Below are positions 10,888 to 22,018 of a stretch of 64,000 bases of DNA, one piece after another (position 1 is the first letter of the stretch; the number at the start of each line of letters is the position of its first letter). The notes beneath the pieces are model-generated. The model worked only from the letters and a program-made list of their open reading frames with translations. It was not told the origin of the DNA and did no database searches. A program made the position numbers and the translations under genes. Origin of the DNA: Psettodes erumei (Eukaryota; Chordata; Actinopteri; Pleuronectiformes; Psettodidae); assembly GCA_016785225.1 (NCBI GenBank), contig JAFBJZ010000103.1, forward strand, positions 396,501 to 460,500, read 5' to 3'.

Positions 10888-11293
10888 GTAGGTATTATTG
10901 ATTGACAAGAAACAGTTTCTCAAAATGTTTGAGCAAAGTCAAAAGCTATGATGTAATAATGGGTACTGAATAACATTTATTGAGTCATCATTAATATGAC
11001 TAATCATTTGTTAAACCTGCTTTTAACACACTTTTCTGATTGTCAGGGAGGAAATTTAGCTTCCACAGCAAAACACGACAGAATATACAAAATACACCAC
11101 AAACAGTAGGGGTTGCAGATATAGAAATATTATATATCATTAATTTTACACGCGCATATATAAATACATATAAACATATACTGCACAATACAATCCCCTT
11201 GGATCCAATAAAATATACCAATTTAATTTAGTTGTGCGGTCAGCATTTCCGCAGAAAGCTAGCCCTGAAAAATGTTTTCTTTTTTTTAGGTTA

Positions 11294-12229
11294 ATGGAAA
11301 ACTACACCAACAGCTTTACACTCCAACTGGAGGGGTTAAGTGTCTCAAAGGATTCAAAATATCCAGCGTTTCTCTTCTTCTTTTTCTCCTACATACTTAT
11401 AATGGTCACAAATGTAGGCATTGTTGTTCTGGTTGTATCTGACAAGAATCTTCACCAACCTATGTACCTTCTTTTTTGCAACTTGCCATTTAATGACATA
11501 CTTGGAAACTCCATCTTGGTGCCTCGTTTGCTTATTGACATGTTGCGTCCTCCTTTTGAACGACTTATCAGTTATTATGAATGTGTGATCCAAGCATTTA
11601 CCGCACATATGTTTGGTACCACCACTCACACTGTGCTCATGATTATGGCCTTTGACAGATATGTGGCCATCTGCAATCCACTGCGCTACTCTGCCATAAT
11701 GACCAACAAAATGGTGATCAAGCTGACATTTTCTGCCTGGGGAGTGGCCTTTGTTCTGGTCGGGATTCTGCTCGGTCTGACCATAAGGCTGAACCGATGC
11801 AGGACTCTGATCATGAATCCTTACTGTGACAATGCCTCACTGTTTAAGCTCTCCTGTGAAAGTGTCTTTATCAATAATGTCTATGGCCTCACTTTCACTG
11901 TGGTCCTGTTCACAGCTTCTATAGGCAGCACGGTTCTTACCTATACTAAGATTACTGTCATCTGTCTGACCAGTAAGAACAAATCTCTGAACAGTAAAGC
12001 CTTGACAACTTGCAGCACTCATCTGGTTGTGTTTCTGATCATGGTGTTTAGTGGAATGGCAAACATTATTCTTCATCGCTTCCCTCAGTACTCTGACTAT
12101 AGGAAACTCTGCAGCATTTTGTTTCACATCATTCCTGGCAGCCTCAACCCAATTATCTATGGTGTGCAGACAAAAGAGATACGGAAATTTTTGTTAAAAC
12201 TGTTTGAGGCCAAGAAAATTTTGCCATAA
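11294..12229 (+). CDS. Odorant receptor, subfamily A (gene 5)
   Basis: A receptor of 311 residues, closest to gene 4. Differences lie only in the N-terminal third: Lys for Thr near residue 22, Leu for Phe in TM1, Ser for Thr before the first intracellular loop, Phe for Leu in TM2, Phe for Ser in the RPPSER motif of extracellular loop 1, and AHMFGTTTH for SHMFGTTSL in TM3. From TVLMIMAFDRY to the end the two proteins are identical. The start was chosen as for gene 4. The replacement in RPPSER, which is otherwise constant in subfamily A here, is unusual. Confidence 0.96.
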   Translation: MENYTNSFTLQLEGLSVSKDSKYPAFLFFFFSYILIMVTNVGIVVLVVSDKNLHQPMYLLFCNLPFNDILGNSILVPRLLIDMLRPPFERLISYYECVIQAFTAHMFGTTTHTVLMIMAFDRYVAICNPLRYSAIMTNKMVIKLTFSAWGVAFVLVGILLGLTIRLNRCRTLIMNPYCDNASLFKLSCESVFINNVYGLTFTVVLFTASIGSTVLTYTKITVICLTSKNKSLNSKALTTCSTHLVVFLIMVFSGMANIILHRFPQYSDYRKLCSILFHIIPGSLNPIIYGVQTKEIRKFLLKLFEAKKILP

Positions 12230-13674
12230 CCATAAAAACATTTCCATGTTTTCTTGTATATTTAACTAAACAGATAACATTAAATGGGAACTGAGGGCCC
12301 TACTGTATGCCATGTTTTTATATTCATTAATGTAACTTAGCTTAGTAATAATGAGGTAATAAGGGCTAATATTTCAGTACTTGGTAATCCAATTCTAATT
12401 ACAAAGGCAATGATTTTATATTAATGTCATCATTACAAACAGATGCACCTTTTATCTTTCATGACCCAAAGCTGCAAATAATACGTAGTTCATATCATGG
12501 AAGGTTTGACAAAAATAGCAACCTGCTGCAGACTCAAGTGTCCATTCTAAAGACATGATAAAAGCTAAATGTAGAGATGTTTTATGATGAACAACTGTGC
12601 CATTACTGTCAAGGCAGATTCCTGTTAAAAAAAGGTCCAGTTCATGATTTTCATTTGGCTAATTGATGATGAAGGACTTACTTGAAAATTACATTCCATT
12701 TTGTCCATTAAGTTACAGTAGAGTTTTTTCCATCATAACGATCTTGTTTGGGTTAGATTCCATTGCTCTGGAGTAAATTCACTCCTGGAGAGTAGATTTG
12801 TACCCATGGGTATGTGTTTTGTGGAACCCTAACCCCACACCTAAGGAGTTATTCATTCTACTCCAGAGATTTGAAACCTGATGTTTACAATGACTTACTC
12901 TGCTCCAAGCAAATTTCTCATCACGAGTTCTCAAATTTCTCTTTTTACTTCTCTATCACCTGCCCAGACACAATGTAGGTTTTCTTAAGGACTAGGGAAA
13001 TACTTTCGAGAATAGCAAAAATATTTTAATTGTGCTTATGAAGAGGTAATTTGTGCATCTTCAGACGTCTTAATAGCTGATCTTAAAGTCTTAAGGCTTT
13101 TGCATGTTTAATGCATTTCTTTGTCCAATTTAGTCACACATAAATAATATATTCTGGTTTTGAAGCTGGTGGCAAACTTAAGCCTTTTCATTTGGAATTT
13201 GAATGTTTTCTTTGAGTCTGTGTGGTTTCCCTCCTACTATCCAAAGATTTGTAGGTTAAAATAAGTGGTGAGTCTGTTTGCATCTTGGTGAATGTGAGCT
13301 TGTGAATGTGAGGATAGATGTAGACATTTACCGGTTCATTGAGCCACTCTTGTTAATAATCATTTGTCAAAACATCTCTCAAATTTTACTGTAAAGTTGA
13401 GGCCGTGGGTTTTGGGAAAAAATAGAGGAATTAGACTACATTCCCACTAAATGCACTGCATTTGCCTCCCAGATTAACAACTGTTAGATGGTTTTAAAGA
13501 TGGAGAATTAAGATGAGTCATCGGTGTTGGAACTCAGCAAGAACAGTGACAAATATTACTTTCAAATATCACAGCTAGAAAATATGTATATCACAACTTG
13601 GTGACAGCTGTATTGGGCCACATAATGTTTTCCAAATGTTGCATCATACTTTATCCAAGCAAAGGATTCCCCTA
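12230..13674. other. 3' flank of gene 5 / spacer of the 2.9 kb array
   Basis: This is the second copy of 9319-10753 and ends at the next unit start near 13405. No gene is seen. Confidence 0.7.
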
Positions 13675-13798
13675 AAGATACAAGCATGTCTATAAAACAT
13701 TGCAACAGAAGAGACACTGGTTGGAGCTGGTGGATACTGTCAGCAGTGTGTGGGGAGATACAATAAATAAATGTAAGACTGAACCAGAATCGCTTAAG
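13675..13798 (+). promoter_or_regulatory. Promoter and leader exon of gene 6
   Basis: GATTCCCCTAAAG at 13675-13687, TATAAAA at 13691-13697 after a 3 bp spacer region rearranged only in numbering, and a leader exon ending TTAAG|GTAGGT after 13798. The acceptor ends at 14196, four bases before the ATG. Confidence 0.65.
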
Positions 13799-14200
13799 GT
13801 AGGTATTATTGATTGACAAGAAACAGTTTCTCAAAGTGTTTAAGCAAAGTCAAAAGCTATGATTTAATAATGGATACTGAATAACATTTATTGAGTCATC
13901 ATTAATATGACTAATCATTTGTTAAACCTGCTTTTAACACACTTTTCTGATTGTCAGGGAGGAAATTTAGCTTTTAAAGCAGAATACAGAACAGAAAAAA
14001 ATATACAAAATACACCACAAACAGTGGGGGTTGCAGATATAGAAATATTATATATCATTAATTTTTATACATGCATATAAACATATACTGCACAATGCAA
14101 TCCCCTTGGATCCAATAAAATATAACAATTTAATTTAGTTGTGCGATCAGCATTTCTGCAGAAAGCTAGCCCTGAAAAATGTTTTCTTTTTTTTAGGTTA

Positions 14201-15145
14201 ATGGAAAACTACACCAACAGCTTTACACTCCAACTGGAGGGGTTAAGTGTCTCAAAGGATTCAACATATCCAGCATTTCTCTTCTTCTTTTTCTCATACA
14301 TATTTATAATGGTCACAAATGTAGGCATTGTTGTTCTAGTTGTAACTGACAAGAATCTTCACCAACCTATGTACCTTCTTTTTTGCAACTTGCCATTTAA
14401 TGACATACTTGGAAACTCCATCTTGGTGCCTCGTTTGCTTATTGACATGTTGCGTCCTCCTTCTGAACGACTTATCAGTTATTATGAATGTGTGATCCAA
14501 GCTTTCACCACACACATGTTTGGTACCACCAGTCACACTGTGCTCATGATTATGGCCTTTGACAGATATGTGGCCATCTGCAATCCACTGCGCTACTCTG
14601 CCATAATGACCAACAAAATGGTGATCAAGCTGACATTTTCTGCCTGGGGAGTGGCCTTTGTTCTGGTCGGGATTCTGCTCGGTCTGACCATAAGGCTGAA
14701 CCGATGCAGGACTCTGATCATGAATCCTTACTGTGACAATGCCTCACTGTTTAAGCTCTCCTGTGAAAGTGTCTTTATCAATAATGTCTATGGTCTCACT
14801 TTCACTGTGGTCCTGTTCACAGCTTCTATAGGCAGCACGGTTCTTACCTACACTAAGATTACTGTCATCTGTCTGACCAGTAAGAACAAATCTCTGAACA
14901 ATAAAGCCTTGACAACTTGCAGCACTCATCTGGTTGTGTTTCTGATCATGGTGTTTAGTGGAATGGCAAACATTGTTCTTCATCGCTTCCCCCAGTACTC
15001 TGACTATAGGAAACTCTCTTGCATTTTGTTTCATATCGTCCCTGGCAGTCTCAACCCAATTATCTACGGTGTGCAGTGTAAAGATATGCGACAATTTTTG
15101 GCAAAGTTGATTGAGTCTAAGAAAATCTTTCCATCTTGTCATTAA
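14201..15145 (+). CDS. Odorant receptor, subfamily A (gene 6)
   Basis: A receptor of 314 residues. The first two thirds are almost gene 4, but the tail after NPIIYG diverges (VQCKDMRQF against VQTKEIRKF) and ends three residues later, at SCH. Divergence begins abruptly around residue 260, and the 3' flank is also unrelated to that of genes 4 and 5, so a recombination or conversion boundary lies in TM6-TM7. The start is MENYTNSF after the acceptor at 14196; N-x-T, DRY and the loop 2 cysteines are present. Confidence 0.96.
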   Translation: MENYTNSFTLQLEGLSVSKDSTYPAFLFFFFSYIFIMVTNVGIVVLVVTDKNLHQPMYLLFCNLPFNDILGNSILVPRLLIDMLRPPSERLISYYECVIQAFTTHMFGTTSHTVLMIMAFDRYVAICNPLRYSAIMTNKMVIKLTFSAWGVAFVLVGILLGLTIRLNRCRTLIMNPYCDNASLFKLSCESVFINNVYGLTFTVVLFTASIGSTVLTYTKITVICLTSKNKSLNNKALTTCSTHLVVFLIMVFSGMANIVLHRFPQYSDYRKLSCILFHIVPGSLNPIIYGVQCKDMRQFLAKLIESKKIFPSCH

Positions 15146-17836
15146 AAAGTTAGTTTCCGTTATTTATTTACAAATTGAATAACACAGGGAACACAATTTT
15201 TTCCCTCCAAGAATTCTGTACCGTCTGATATGGTTTCAATTGCATTTAAGTAAGCCTGTAGTCATACACTATATTATGTTCAGAGTAAGCTTTTAACATA
15301 CTAATTCCATGTATGGTAGCCTGGTAACATGTTGGTGATATTGTTTATAATACTGGGTTAAGGTTAATGCTAATGTTATGTAATATTGTAATAACAATGG
15401 GGTAAAATGGTGAGCCAGTCTGCTCATAATATCCTCACATATCATAATAGTATTCTTATAACAATAATGGAAAAAAGTGTATAATCTCTACTTTTAAAGA
15501 GTCGCAGTGGACTGAAATCTTGATGTAAATGAGGTGCACAAATAAAAATTATTCTACCACTGGGATGATATTATGTTATTATGTTTTTGCAGTACATATA
15601 CAATTATGTTAGCATAGAACTTCATAATGACAAAAAACTTATAAAACATTGCCACAATTATTTACCAGAAAATAATGCATGAACTCCTTTAACTTGACCA
15701 TTTTAAAAATTTTTCCTAAACAATATGATTGAAATTCAGCATCGCTGGACTCTATGTTTCTATGCAATAATAGTAGGGTGTTAAGTTACCTTTTTTTCTT
15801 TCTCTCTGGTCTCTCTCATTCTTATCCGTGTTACCTGGTGGAAGAAAAATTAAAGAAGTCATTAACAGAAATACAAATGGTTCCTTGATAAACATTGTCA
15901 ACCAAATCATTATCACTCGTTTTCATGAGGCTTCCAGAGACCAAATTATTGACAGCCCCTTGTGTCACAAGGGTTACCTCGCTAGCATTCATGTAAAATG
16001 AAAATGTCAGTGATATTGCTGTTTAACTGCTGCCATGAACATTTAAATATAATGATAAACTAAAAGAAAATATGATGATTAGCCTTTAACATAATCTTTA
16101 ACATCATCACAAGGCTGACATAATGATACTTTATATGATTTCAAAAACATTAACGGATAATTTTCGGCAACACAAGGCTAATATGAAAGGTAGTTGTACA
16201 ATGTCAGTATCATTTGCTGCTAATGTAATAGAAAATGGAAAATGAATAAGATGTGAGTAACATAAGATGCTAATGTTGGCAAAAAAAAAAGTCAAACATT
16301 AGCAATGACTATAAAATGTCAGCAGCACTATCAGAAAAAAAGTAGAATGTAACAAATGCCTGTAACATTAACTACAAATGTGGGCCAACACAAAGCTAAT
16401 GTTATCCATTATGCAATTTCAGTAACATTAGCTTCAAACTATGACAATAAATATCAAAGGTAAAATGAAAGAAATGTAAATAACATTAGCTGCTAGCTAT
16501 GATCATAAAAATCAAAGTTAAATGAAAGAACCGTCAGTAGCTTTAGCTGCTAACTATGACTATAAATATCAAAGTCAAAATTAAAGAAATGTAAATAACA
16601 TTAGCTGTTAGCTGTGATCATATAAATCAAAGGTTAATTGAAAGAACCGTCAGTAGCTTTAGCTGCTAACTATGACTATAAATATCAAAGTAAAATGAAA
16701 GAAATATCACTATCATTAGCTGCTAACTTTGACCATAGAAAATCAAAGCTAATAAGAATGAAACAGATGTCACTAGTATTAGCTGCTACTGTTGGCCAAC
16801 ATGGGACTAATCATATCCATTACTATGCAATGTAAGAAGCATTAGCTGTTAATTATGGGCATAGAAACATTAAAAGATAAATGAAAGAAATGTCATTAGC
16901 TGCATACCATCTTGTTGGTGTCCTCTGTAGCACTCAGTGTGCTTGGCTGTTGCTAATGTTAGCCAGTGATATTAATATCATGAATGCTTGGTTATCATTG
17001 CAGATAAAGCCAAAAATGGAACCTAAATCTGTATATTTTTTGTAATAAGTTAAAGCAATCTCTGCCCATTAGCACTGACAGTCAGCTAATATTACTATTT
17101 TCATATTTAACAAGCATTGTGCTACCCTGCTTCTTCACAGTAATTAGCAAAGTCATCTGCGGATAAGCAAGCAACTTCATCCACTCCACAAGTGAAAATG
17201 GCCGAACTATCAAAAAGCATGGAGGCGGATTAAGCTAACAGGTTAGCAAACTATTTTCACATCTGACAGACACTGACCAGTTGAGCTGTTGAGTTGAGTG
17301 AGTCGCTCTGCTTTTCGTTCTCTGTCTCCGACAACTCTTGAGCAAAATATCTGGGTCAGCCCTCGACATATGTTTTTGGGGGGGATTGTTGTTGCTTTAC
17401 TCTCTTACGAACGAGCCGTTCCTCCCTGTCTGCCATTGTGGTGACGAGCAGGTAGCATACATGGGGCTTATCTGAGCTTGTCTATGGTGTTGATAGATTT
17501 GACTAATTGATTAATAATTTACGGCAAGTTACATTACATTTTGAAAAATAAATATGCCGAACTCTCTTTTAACAGTTCCAGTTTGCTATGCACTCTTGGA
17601 CTCGATAATTACTGTCACTAAACTACTTTTATAATGAAAAGATTTCAAACATGATGATTCACAGGCAAGTTCTACAATTTTAAGTCTTTCTTTTTGTAGG
17701 TTTCAACTATTTAACCTGATGATCGACGATAAGGTTTTGGGGTAAGTGAGGGTCTTATGTGAGACCTCAGTGTGTAACCCTTAACCATAATGATTTAAGC
17801 CACCATGATGTAATATTGTTGCATAACAAATCATCT
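15146..17836. other. Long intergenic region with CTAAT/TTAGC-rich repeats
   Basis: 2.7 kb without a gene. The words ATTAGC and GCTAAT are frequent from 15290 to 17250, and a clear minisatellite lies at 16421-16900. No receptor fragment was recognised in any frame. Confidence 0.6.
16421..16900. repeat. Minisatellite, ~62 bp units in a ~125 bp higher-order repeat
   Basis: The motif TTAGCTGCTAACTATGAC, then ATAAATATCAAAGT, AAATGAAAGAA and GTCAGTA recurs seven or so times. Alternate units share variants (GAACCGTCAGTAGCTTTAG at about 16530 and 16655, 125 bp apart), indicating that a two-unit block was duplicated. The open frame at 16638-16835 only translates this repeat. Confidence 0.85.
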
Positions 17837-17968
17837 GACTTTTCCCATAAGAATAAACTGTGAATATTTAAAACTGCAACAAAGGAAAAAGCCATATGCT
17901 GATATTAGCTGTCTGCATAGACACAACAAACAATAGGAAAGACCACTGAAACAGAAGATTCAAAGAAG
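17837..17968 (+). promoter_or_regulatory. Probable promoter and leader exon of gene 7
   Basis: A weak TATA-like box (ATATTTAAAAC, 17864-17874) lies 94 bp before a donor TTCAAAGAAG|GTATCA (after 17968). The acceptor TCTCTTTCAG ends at 18139, four bases before the ATG at 18144. The CCCCT core of the other promoters is not clear; TTTTCCCATAAG at 17840 is the nearest. The call is less certain than for genes 2-6. Confidence 0.45.
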
Positions 17969-18143
17969 GTATCACTGAATAACATTATTTCTCTAATGTG
18001 CATATTATAAGACTCTTTTTATTAACTTAGTTTTAATTTTTATTGCTTCAGTTGCATCATCATGTAAATGCTTTGGGTAACTGTGAAGTCACCTCTGTCA
18101 TTGAGCATATCAGTGATCTCTGATTGTTGTCTCTTTCAGAGTG

Positions 18144-19088
18144 ATGACAAACTACACATTCAACAGTTTCACTCTCCAGCTGGAGGGGATGAATCTCTCA
18201 AAGGAGTCTGTCTTCCCTGTCTTTCTCTCCTTCTTTTTTGCCTACATTTTTATAATGTTTGTAAATGCAGGTATTGTGTTTCTGGTTTTTACTAACAAGC
18301 AACTTCACCAGCCTATGTATTTCCTTTTTTGCAACCTGCCACTCAATGACATTGTTGGAAATTCAATCATGTTGCCCCGATTGCTTATTGACATGTTGCG
18401 TCCTCCCCCTGAACGTCTCATCAGTTATTATGAATGTGTGCTCCAAGCTTTTGCAACACACATGTTTGGTACCACCACTCACACTGTGCTCATGATTATG
18501 GCTTTTGACAGATATGTGGCCATCTGCAATCCACTACGCTACTCTGCCATAATGACCAACAAAATGGTGATCAAGCTAACAGCCTCTGCGTGGGGAGTGG
18601 CCTTTGTTCTGGTCGCGATTCTGCTCGGTCTGACCATAAGGCTGAACCGATGCAGGACTCTGATCATGAATCCTTACTGTGACAATGCCTCACTGTTTAA
18701 GCTCTCCTGTGAACGTGTCTTTATCAATAACATCTATGGCCTCACTTTCACTGTGGTCCTGCTCTCATCATCTATAGGCAGCATTGTTCTCACCTACACT
18801 AAGATTACTGTCATCTGTCTGACCAGTAAGAACAAATATCTGAACAGTAAAGCCTTCAAAACCTGCAGCACTCACCTGGTTGTGTATCTCCTCATGCTGA
18901 TTAGTGGATTTATTGTCATTATTCTGCATCGTTTCCCTCAGTACTCAGACTACAGGAAACTTTCTGCAATTCTGTTTCACATTATCCCTGGCAGCCTCAA
19001 CCCCATTATCTATGGGGTGCAGTCAGCAGAAATCTACAAATCCTTGTCAAAATTTTTCCGATCCAAACCAATTATGCCATTATTCTGA
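18144..19088 (+). CDS. Odorant receptor, subfamily A (gene 7)
   Basis: A receptor of 314 residues starting MTNYTFNSF; the GTG just upstream at 18141 is leader sequence. It has the N-x-T site at 3-5, Asn41 in TM1, Cys98, DRY 122-124, loop 2 cysteines and NPIIYG. It is a solitary unit: neither flank aligns with the arrays to its left. In TM4-TM5 it has the LGLTIRLNRC and NPYCDNAS form with VLLSSSIGSIVLTYTK, the same as the minus-strand gene at 48143-49087 about 30 kb away, although TM1-TM3 differ. The tail, VQSAEIYKSLSKFF, is its own. Confidence 0.96.
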   Translation: MTNYTFNSFTLQLEGMNLSKESVFPVFLSFFFAYIFIMFVNAGIVFLVFTNKQLHQPMYFLFCNLPLNDIVGNSIMLPRLLIDMLRPPPERLISYYECVLQAFATHMFGTTTHTVLMIMAFDRYVAICNPLRYSAIMTNKMVIKLTASAWGVAFVLVAILLGLTIRLNRCRTLIMNPYCDNASLFKLSCERVFINNIYGLTFTVVLLSSSIGSIVLTYTKITVICLTSKNKYLNSKAFKTCSTHLVVYLLMLISGFIVIILHRFPQYSDYRKLSAILFHIIPGSLNPIIYGVQSAEIYKSLSKFFRSKPIMPLF

Positions 19089-20339
19089 GCTGAGAATTTA
19101 AAGACAATATGTAAGCTCAGAGACAACACATTAAGCACATGTGAAAATACATCAAATATAAACTAAATAGCCTTACTGTGGTTTACGTCAGCCTATAATT
19201 TAAATTTTTATTCACTGTTTTGAGTTGAGATTTGTGACTCGTGACTGGTTTTGAATTTCATGTTTAGGCTATACATTGCAGGGGTATACTACTGACAGAG
19301 ACTAAGGTGAAAGAAATTTATGAATAACAGTTTTATTGTGATATGAACCCTGTCACAAGCAGGGGAAAACGATGACTTTGCCTTTGAGACTCTCTTGGCT
19401 TGAACCCAAAGAGATTGGCGTTGCCATCAGTAATCTTCTACAATGGACTCTTGAGGGGATCCTCCTGGACGTGTAGTTTGTTGTCTAAGCAACAGGCCCT
19501 GCCAGGTGTCTCTCAGCTGTTTCAGCTTTTGGAGGTCTCCAGCAGACTTTCGTCTTAGGCACTCAGTTTTTGCGGTCTGTATTAGGTGTGCAGCTGTTGT
19601 CACTGGCAGGTTGATGATGATGGAATAAAGTGCTGACTGTAATTACTGTTCTTGGCTGGATAACTGTCAAGGAAGTAACTCAGAAACCTTCAAAGGGCCT
19701 TGGATTGTTTCTTGTAACTTGTAACAATTATCATTGTCAGCTTTGAAGCCTTATGAAGATGTGTGTGTCGTTTGGCCAACGACATAGACTAAGATCAAGT
19801 GTTTAAAGCCACACCGTCATCATGACCAAAATAAAACTGTGACTGCAATGACCTCTGGTGAAATATGACCTATTATATTATAGTATATATATTATTATAA
19901 CAGTGTCTTTGTACACGAATGGTGTTCAGATGAAAGCAAAAATCTATTTCAACAGCCCATTCTAATTGTAGCTCATGAGAATATCACATGTCATGAGGAA
20001 GAATTATATATTCTGGATATGTTACTTATGTTAAACTGTTAAATTGTTGGAGGGATTCATGGAAGAATTAAGCCTCTAAGGGCAATAACTTGATATCTAC
20101 ATTTTATAAAGAAAGAGAAGGGTGCTTTGTGGTTTGAGGTAAGTGAATGAACCTGCTCTTGGCTCTTCGACTGTTAAAATAGAGCCCATTAGATCTGTCA
20201 TTTAAACGCTGAGTCACAAAAGCACAATAAAATCTCTATGAAAAAACTGACACAACGTAGTGCACATATATTCCTTCTTTTATTAAATTTAACTTTTTGC
20301 ATAAACAGGGTCTCCTTTATATGAAATGCCCATACATCA
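19089..20339. other. Intergenic region between gene 7 and the inverted duplication
   Basis: Non-coding. The part from about 19360 to 19680 has higher GC and short open frames but no recognisable protein; it could be an old dispersed repeat. No receptor remnant was found. Confidence 0.4.
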
Positions 20340-20559
20340 CAGTCTTGGTTTCTGACTTTGATGTAATTAGTGTGAAAATGTCAAAATAATAAAAAATAAA
20401 ATAAAATATAGTAACATTAGCATTAAAATATAGTGATTAAGGTTATCAATATCTTTTCATTGTTTCATCAGTGTTAAATTTCCCCCTTGAGAAGGAAATT
20501 TGTACCTATCAGCTGAAAGTAAAGACAGACACATTAGCTTTCATATTGTCATTACACAC

Positions 20560-21504
20560 TTAGAATAACAGTGTACCTTTCTTCAGGTGGAATATATTTG
20601 ACAAACACCTGTATATTTCTTGGGACTGCAGCCCGTAGATGACAGGGTTGAGGCTGCCGGGAACAACGTTAAAGAGGATGGCTGAAATCTTCCTGTACTC
20701 TGCATACTCAGGGAAGCGATGCAATGTGATGAGGACTGACCCGCTGGTGAGCATGATCAGATAGAGGCACAGGTGAGTGCTGCAGGTCTTTAAGGCTTTA
20801 CTGTTCAAAGACTTGCTCTTACTGGTCAAACAGGCTGCTGTAATCTTAGAATAAGTCAGGATTATGCTGCCGATAGATGATGAGAGCAGGACTACAGTGA
20901 ACGTGAGCCCATAGATGTTATTGATGAAGACACTCTCACAGGAGAGCTTGAACAGTGAGGCGTTGTCACAGTAAGGGTTTGTGATCAGAGTCCTGCATCG
21001 GTTCAGTCTAATGGTCAGACCGAGCAGAATGGCAACTAAAACAAAGGCCACTCCCCAGGCAGAAACTGTCAGCTTCATCACCATTTTGTCTGTCATTACG
21101 GTTGTGTACCGCAGGGGATTGCAGATGGCCACATACCTGTCAAAGGCCATAATCATGAGCACAGTGTGAGCATTGGCGCCAAACATATGCGTGGTGAAAG
21201 CTTGCATCAGACACTCGTAGTAGTGAATGAGGCGCTCAGAGGGAGGCACCAGGATGTCTGCGAGCACCCGGGGAACCAGGAGCGAGTTTCCCATTATGTC
21301 ATTGATGGACAGGTTACAGAAGAGGAGATACATCGGCTGGTGCAGGCTTTTGTCTGTCCATATCAAGACCACAATGCCCAAGTTGGCGATTAAGATGAAC
21401 AAATAGCTCAAAAGCAGGAAGATAAAGATGGGGTACTTGTTAGTCTTGGTGACACTTAACCCCTCGAGCTGAAGAGTGAGGCTGTTGTATGTGTAGTTTT
21501 CCAT
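20560..21504 (-). CDS. Odorant receptor, subfamily A (gene 8), left arm of inverted pair
   Basis: A receptor of 314 residues. The frame is open to 21555, but the paralogue-like MENYTYNSL start at 21504 sits directly after GCAACCCAG, a usable acceptor. Seen: N-x-T 3-5, Asn41 in TM1, Cys98 in HYYECLMQAF, DRY 122-124, the loop 2 cysteines (NPYCDNASLFKLSC), KALKTCSTH and NPVIYG. This pair differs from other subfamily A members by RYTTVMTDKMVMKL after DRY and by PEYAEYRK in extracellular loop 3. Gene 8 and gene 9 differ by about four residues before the tail. Its putative leader-exon donor carries GC in place of GT; see findings. Confidence 0.95.
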   Translation of the reverse strand: MENYTYNSLTLQLEGLSVTKTNKYPIFIFLLLSYLFILIANLGIVVLIWTDKSLHQPMYLLFCNLSINDIMGNSLLVPRVLADILVPPSERLIHYYECLMQAFTTHMFGANAHTVLMIMAFDRYVAICNPLRYTTVMTDKMVMKLTVSAWGVAFVLVAILLGLTIRLNRCRTLITNPYCDNASLFKLSCESVFINNIYGLTFTVVLLSSSIGSIILTYSKITAACLTSKSKSLNSKALKTCSTHLCLYLIMLTSGSVLITLHRFPEYAEYRKISAILFNVVPGSLNPVIYGLQSQEIYRCLSNIFHLKKGTLLF

Positions 21505-21815
21505 CTGGGTTGCACAGATATAAAACAAGCAAGAGAAAGAGAAGGGAAAAATCATGAGTAATGCAAATTGTCATGACCCAGGCACTGACAGAAACCTCCA
21601 CAAAGAGAAATGATGATTGTCATGAATAATACAAATGTCATTTTTAGCTTCTTCTTAAATTAGAGTGCACAAGTATTCAAAGTGCAGTCAAAAGAAATGA
21701 AGAAATTGAATGGTTTCAAAAGTGACAAATTATCAATGCATTCATTTGGTATCAGCTACTTTTTCTCCGGCATACACACAAACAAATGTAATGTTCTCTC
21801 ATTAATTTCAAACGC

Positions 21816-21970
21816 CAGCTTTCCTGAGCAGCATTTAAAGAAGAAGAGAAGCCTGCTGGGTCAGGTCAGTAAACTGACTGTGATCACCTTTCTGCCATCA
21901 GTCTCCTTTCTGTCTGTAGTGAAATCATGTTCATCGCTTTTATGAACACCACTGTTCTCAGGAGGAAGCC
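21816..21970 (-). promoter_or_regulatory. Promoter and leader exon of gene 8
   Basis: On the minus strand a TTCCTCCTGAGAAC core (complement of about 21955-21968) is followed by the TATA-like TTCATAAAAG (21946-21937). The leader exon ends, by alignment with gene 9, at AAAGCTG (21816). The next bases are GCGTTT here against GTGAGT in gene 9, so the donor is altered. Confidence 0.55.
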
Positions 21971-22018
21971 TCTTCCATCACGTAAGCAAACAGCACTCAG
22001 CATTCAGGGGATTAATGT

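Larger units (their letters stand above)
7604..15145 (+). repeat. Tandem array of three ~2.9 kb receptor units
   Basis: The word CGTGGGTTTTGGGAAAA starts each unit at about 7603, 10495 and 13405. Each unit holds, in order, a promoter with leader exon, the intron, a receptor and about 1.2 kb of 3' flank; the third unit lacks the common 3' flank. The flanks 9319-10494 and 12230-13405 differ at only a handful of bases, showing recent duplication. The first unit is joined to unrelated sequence just before 7603. Confidence 0.88.

Noticed and set aside
14744..15142. 132-codon minus-strand open frame
   Set aside because: Shadow of the receptor coding region; similar antisense frames occur in genes 4 and 5.
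16638..16835. Open frame with repeated LAAN motifs
   Set aside because: Translation of the minisatellite.
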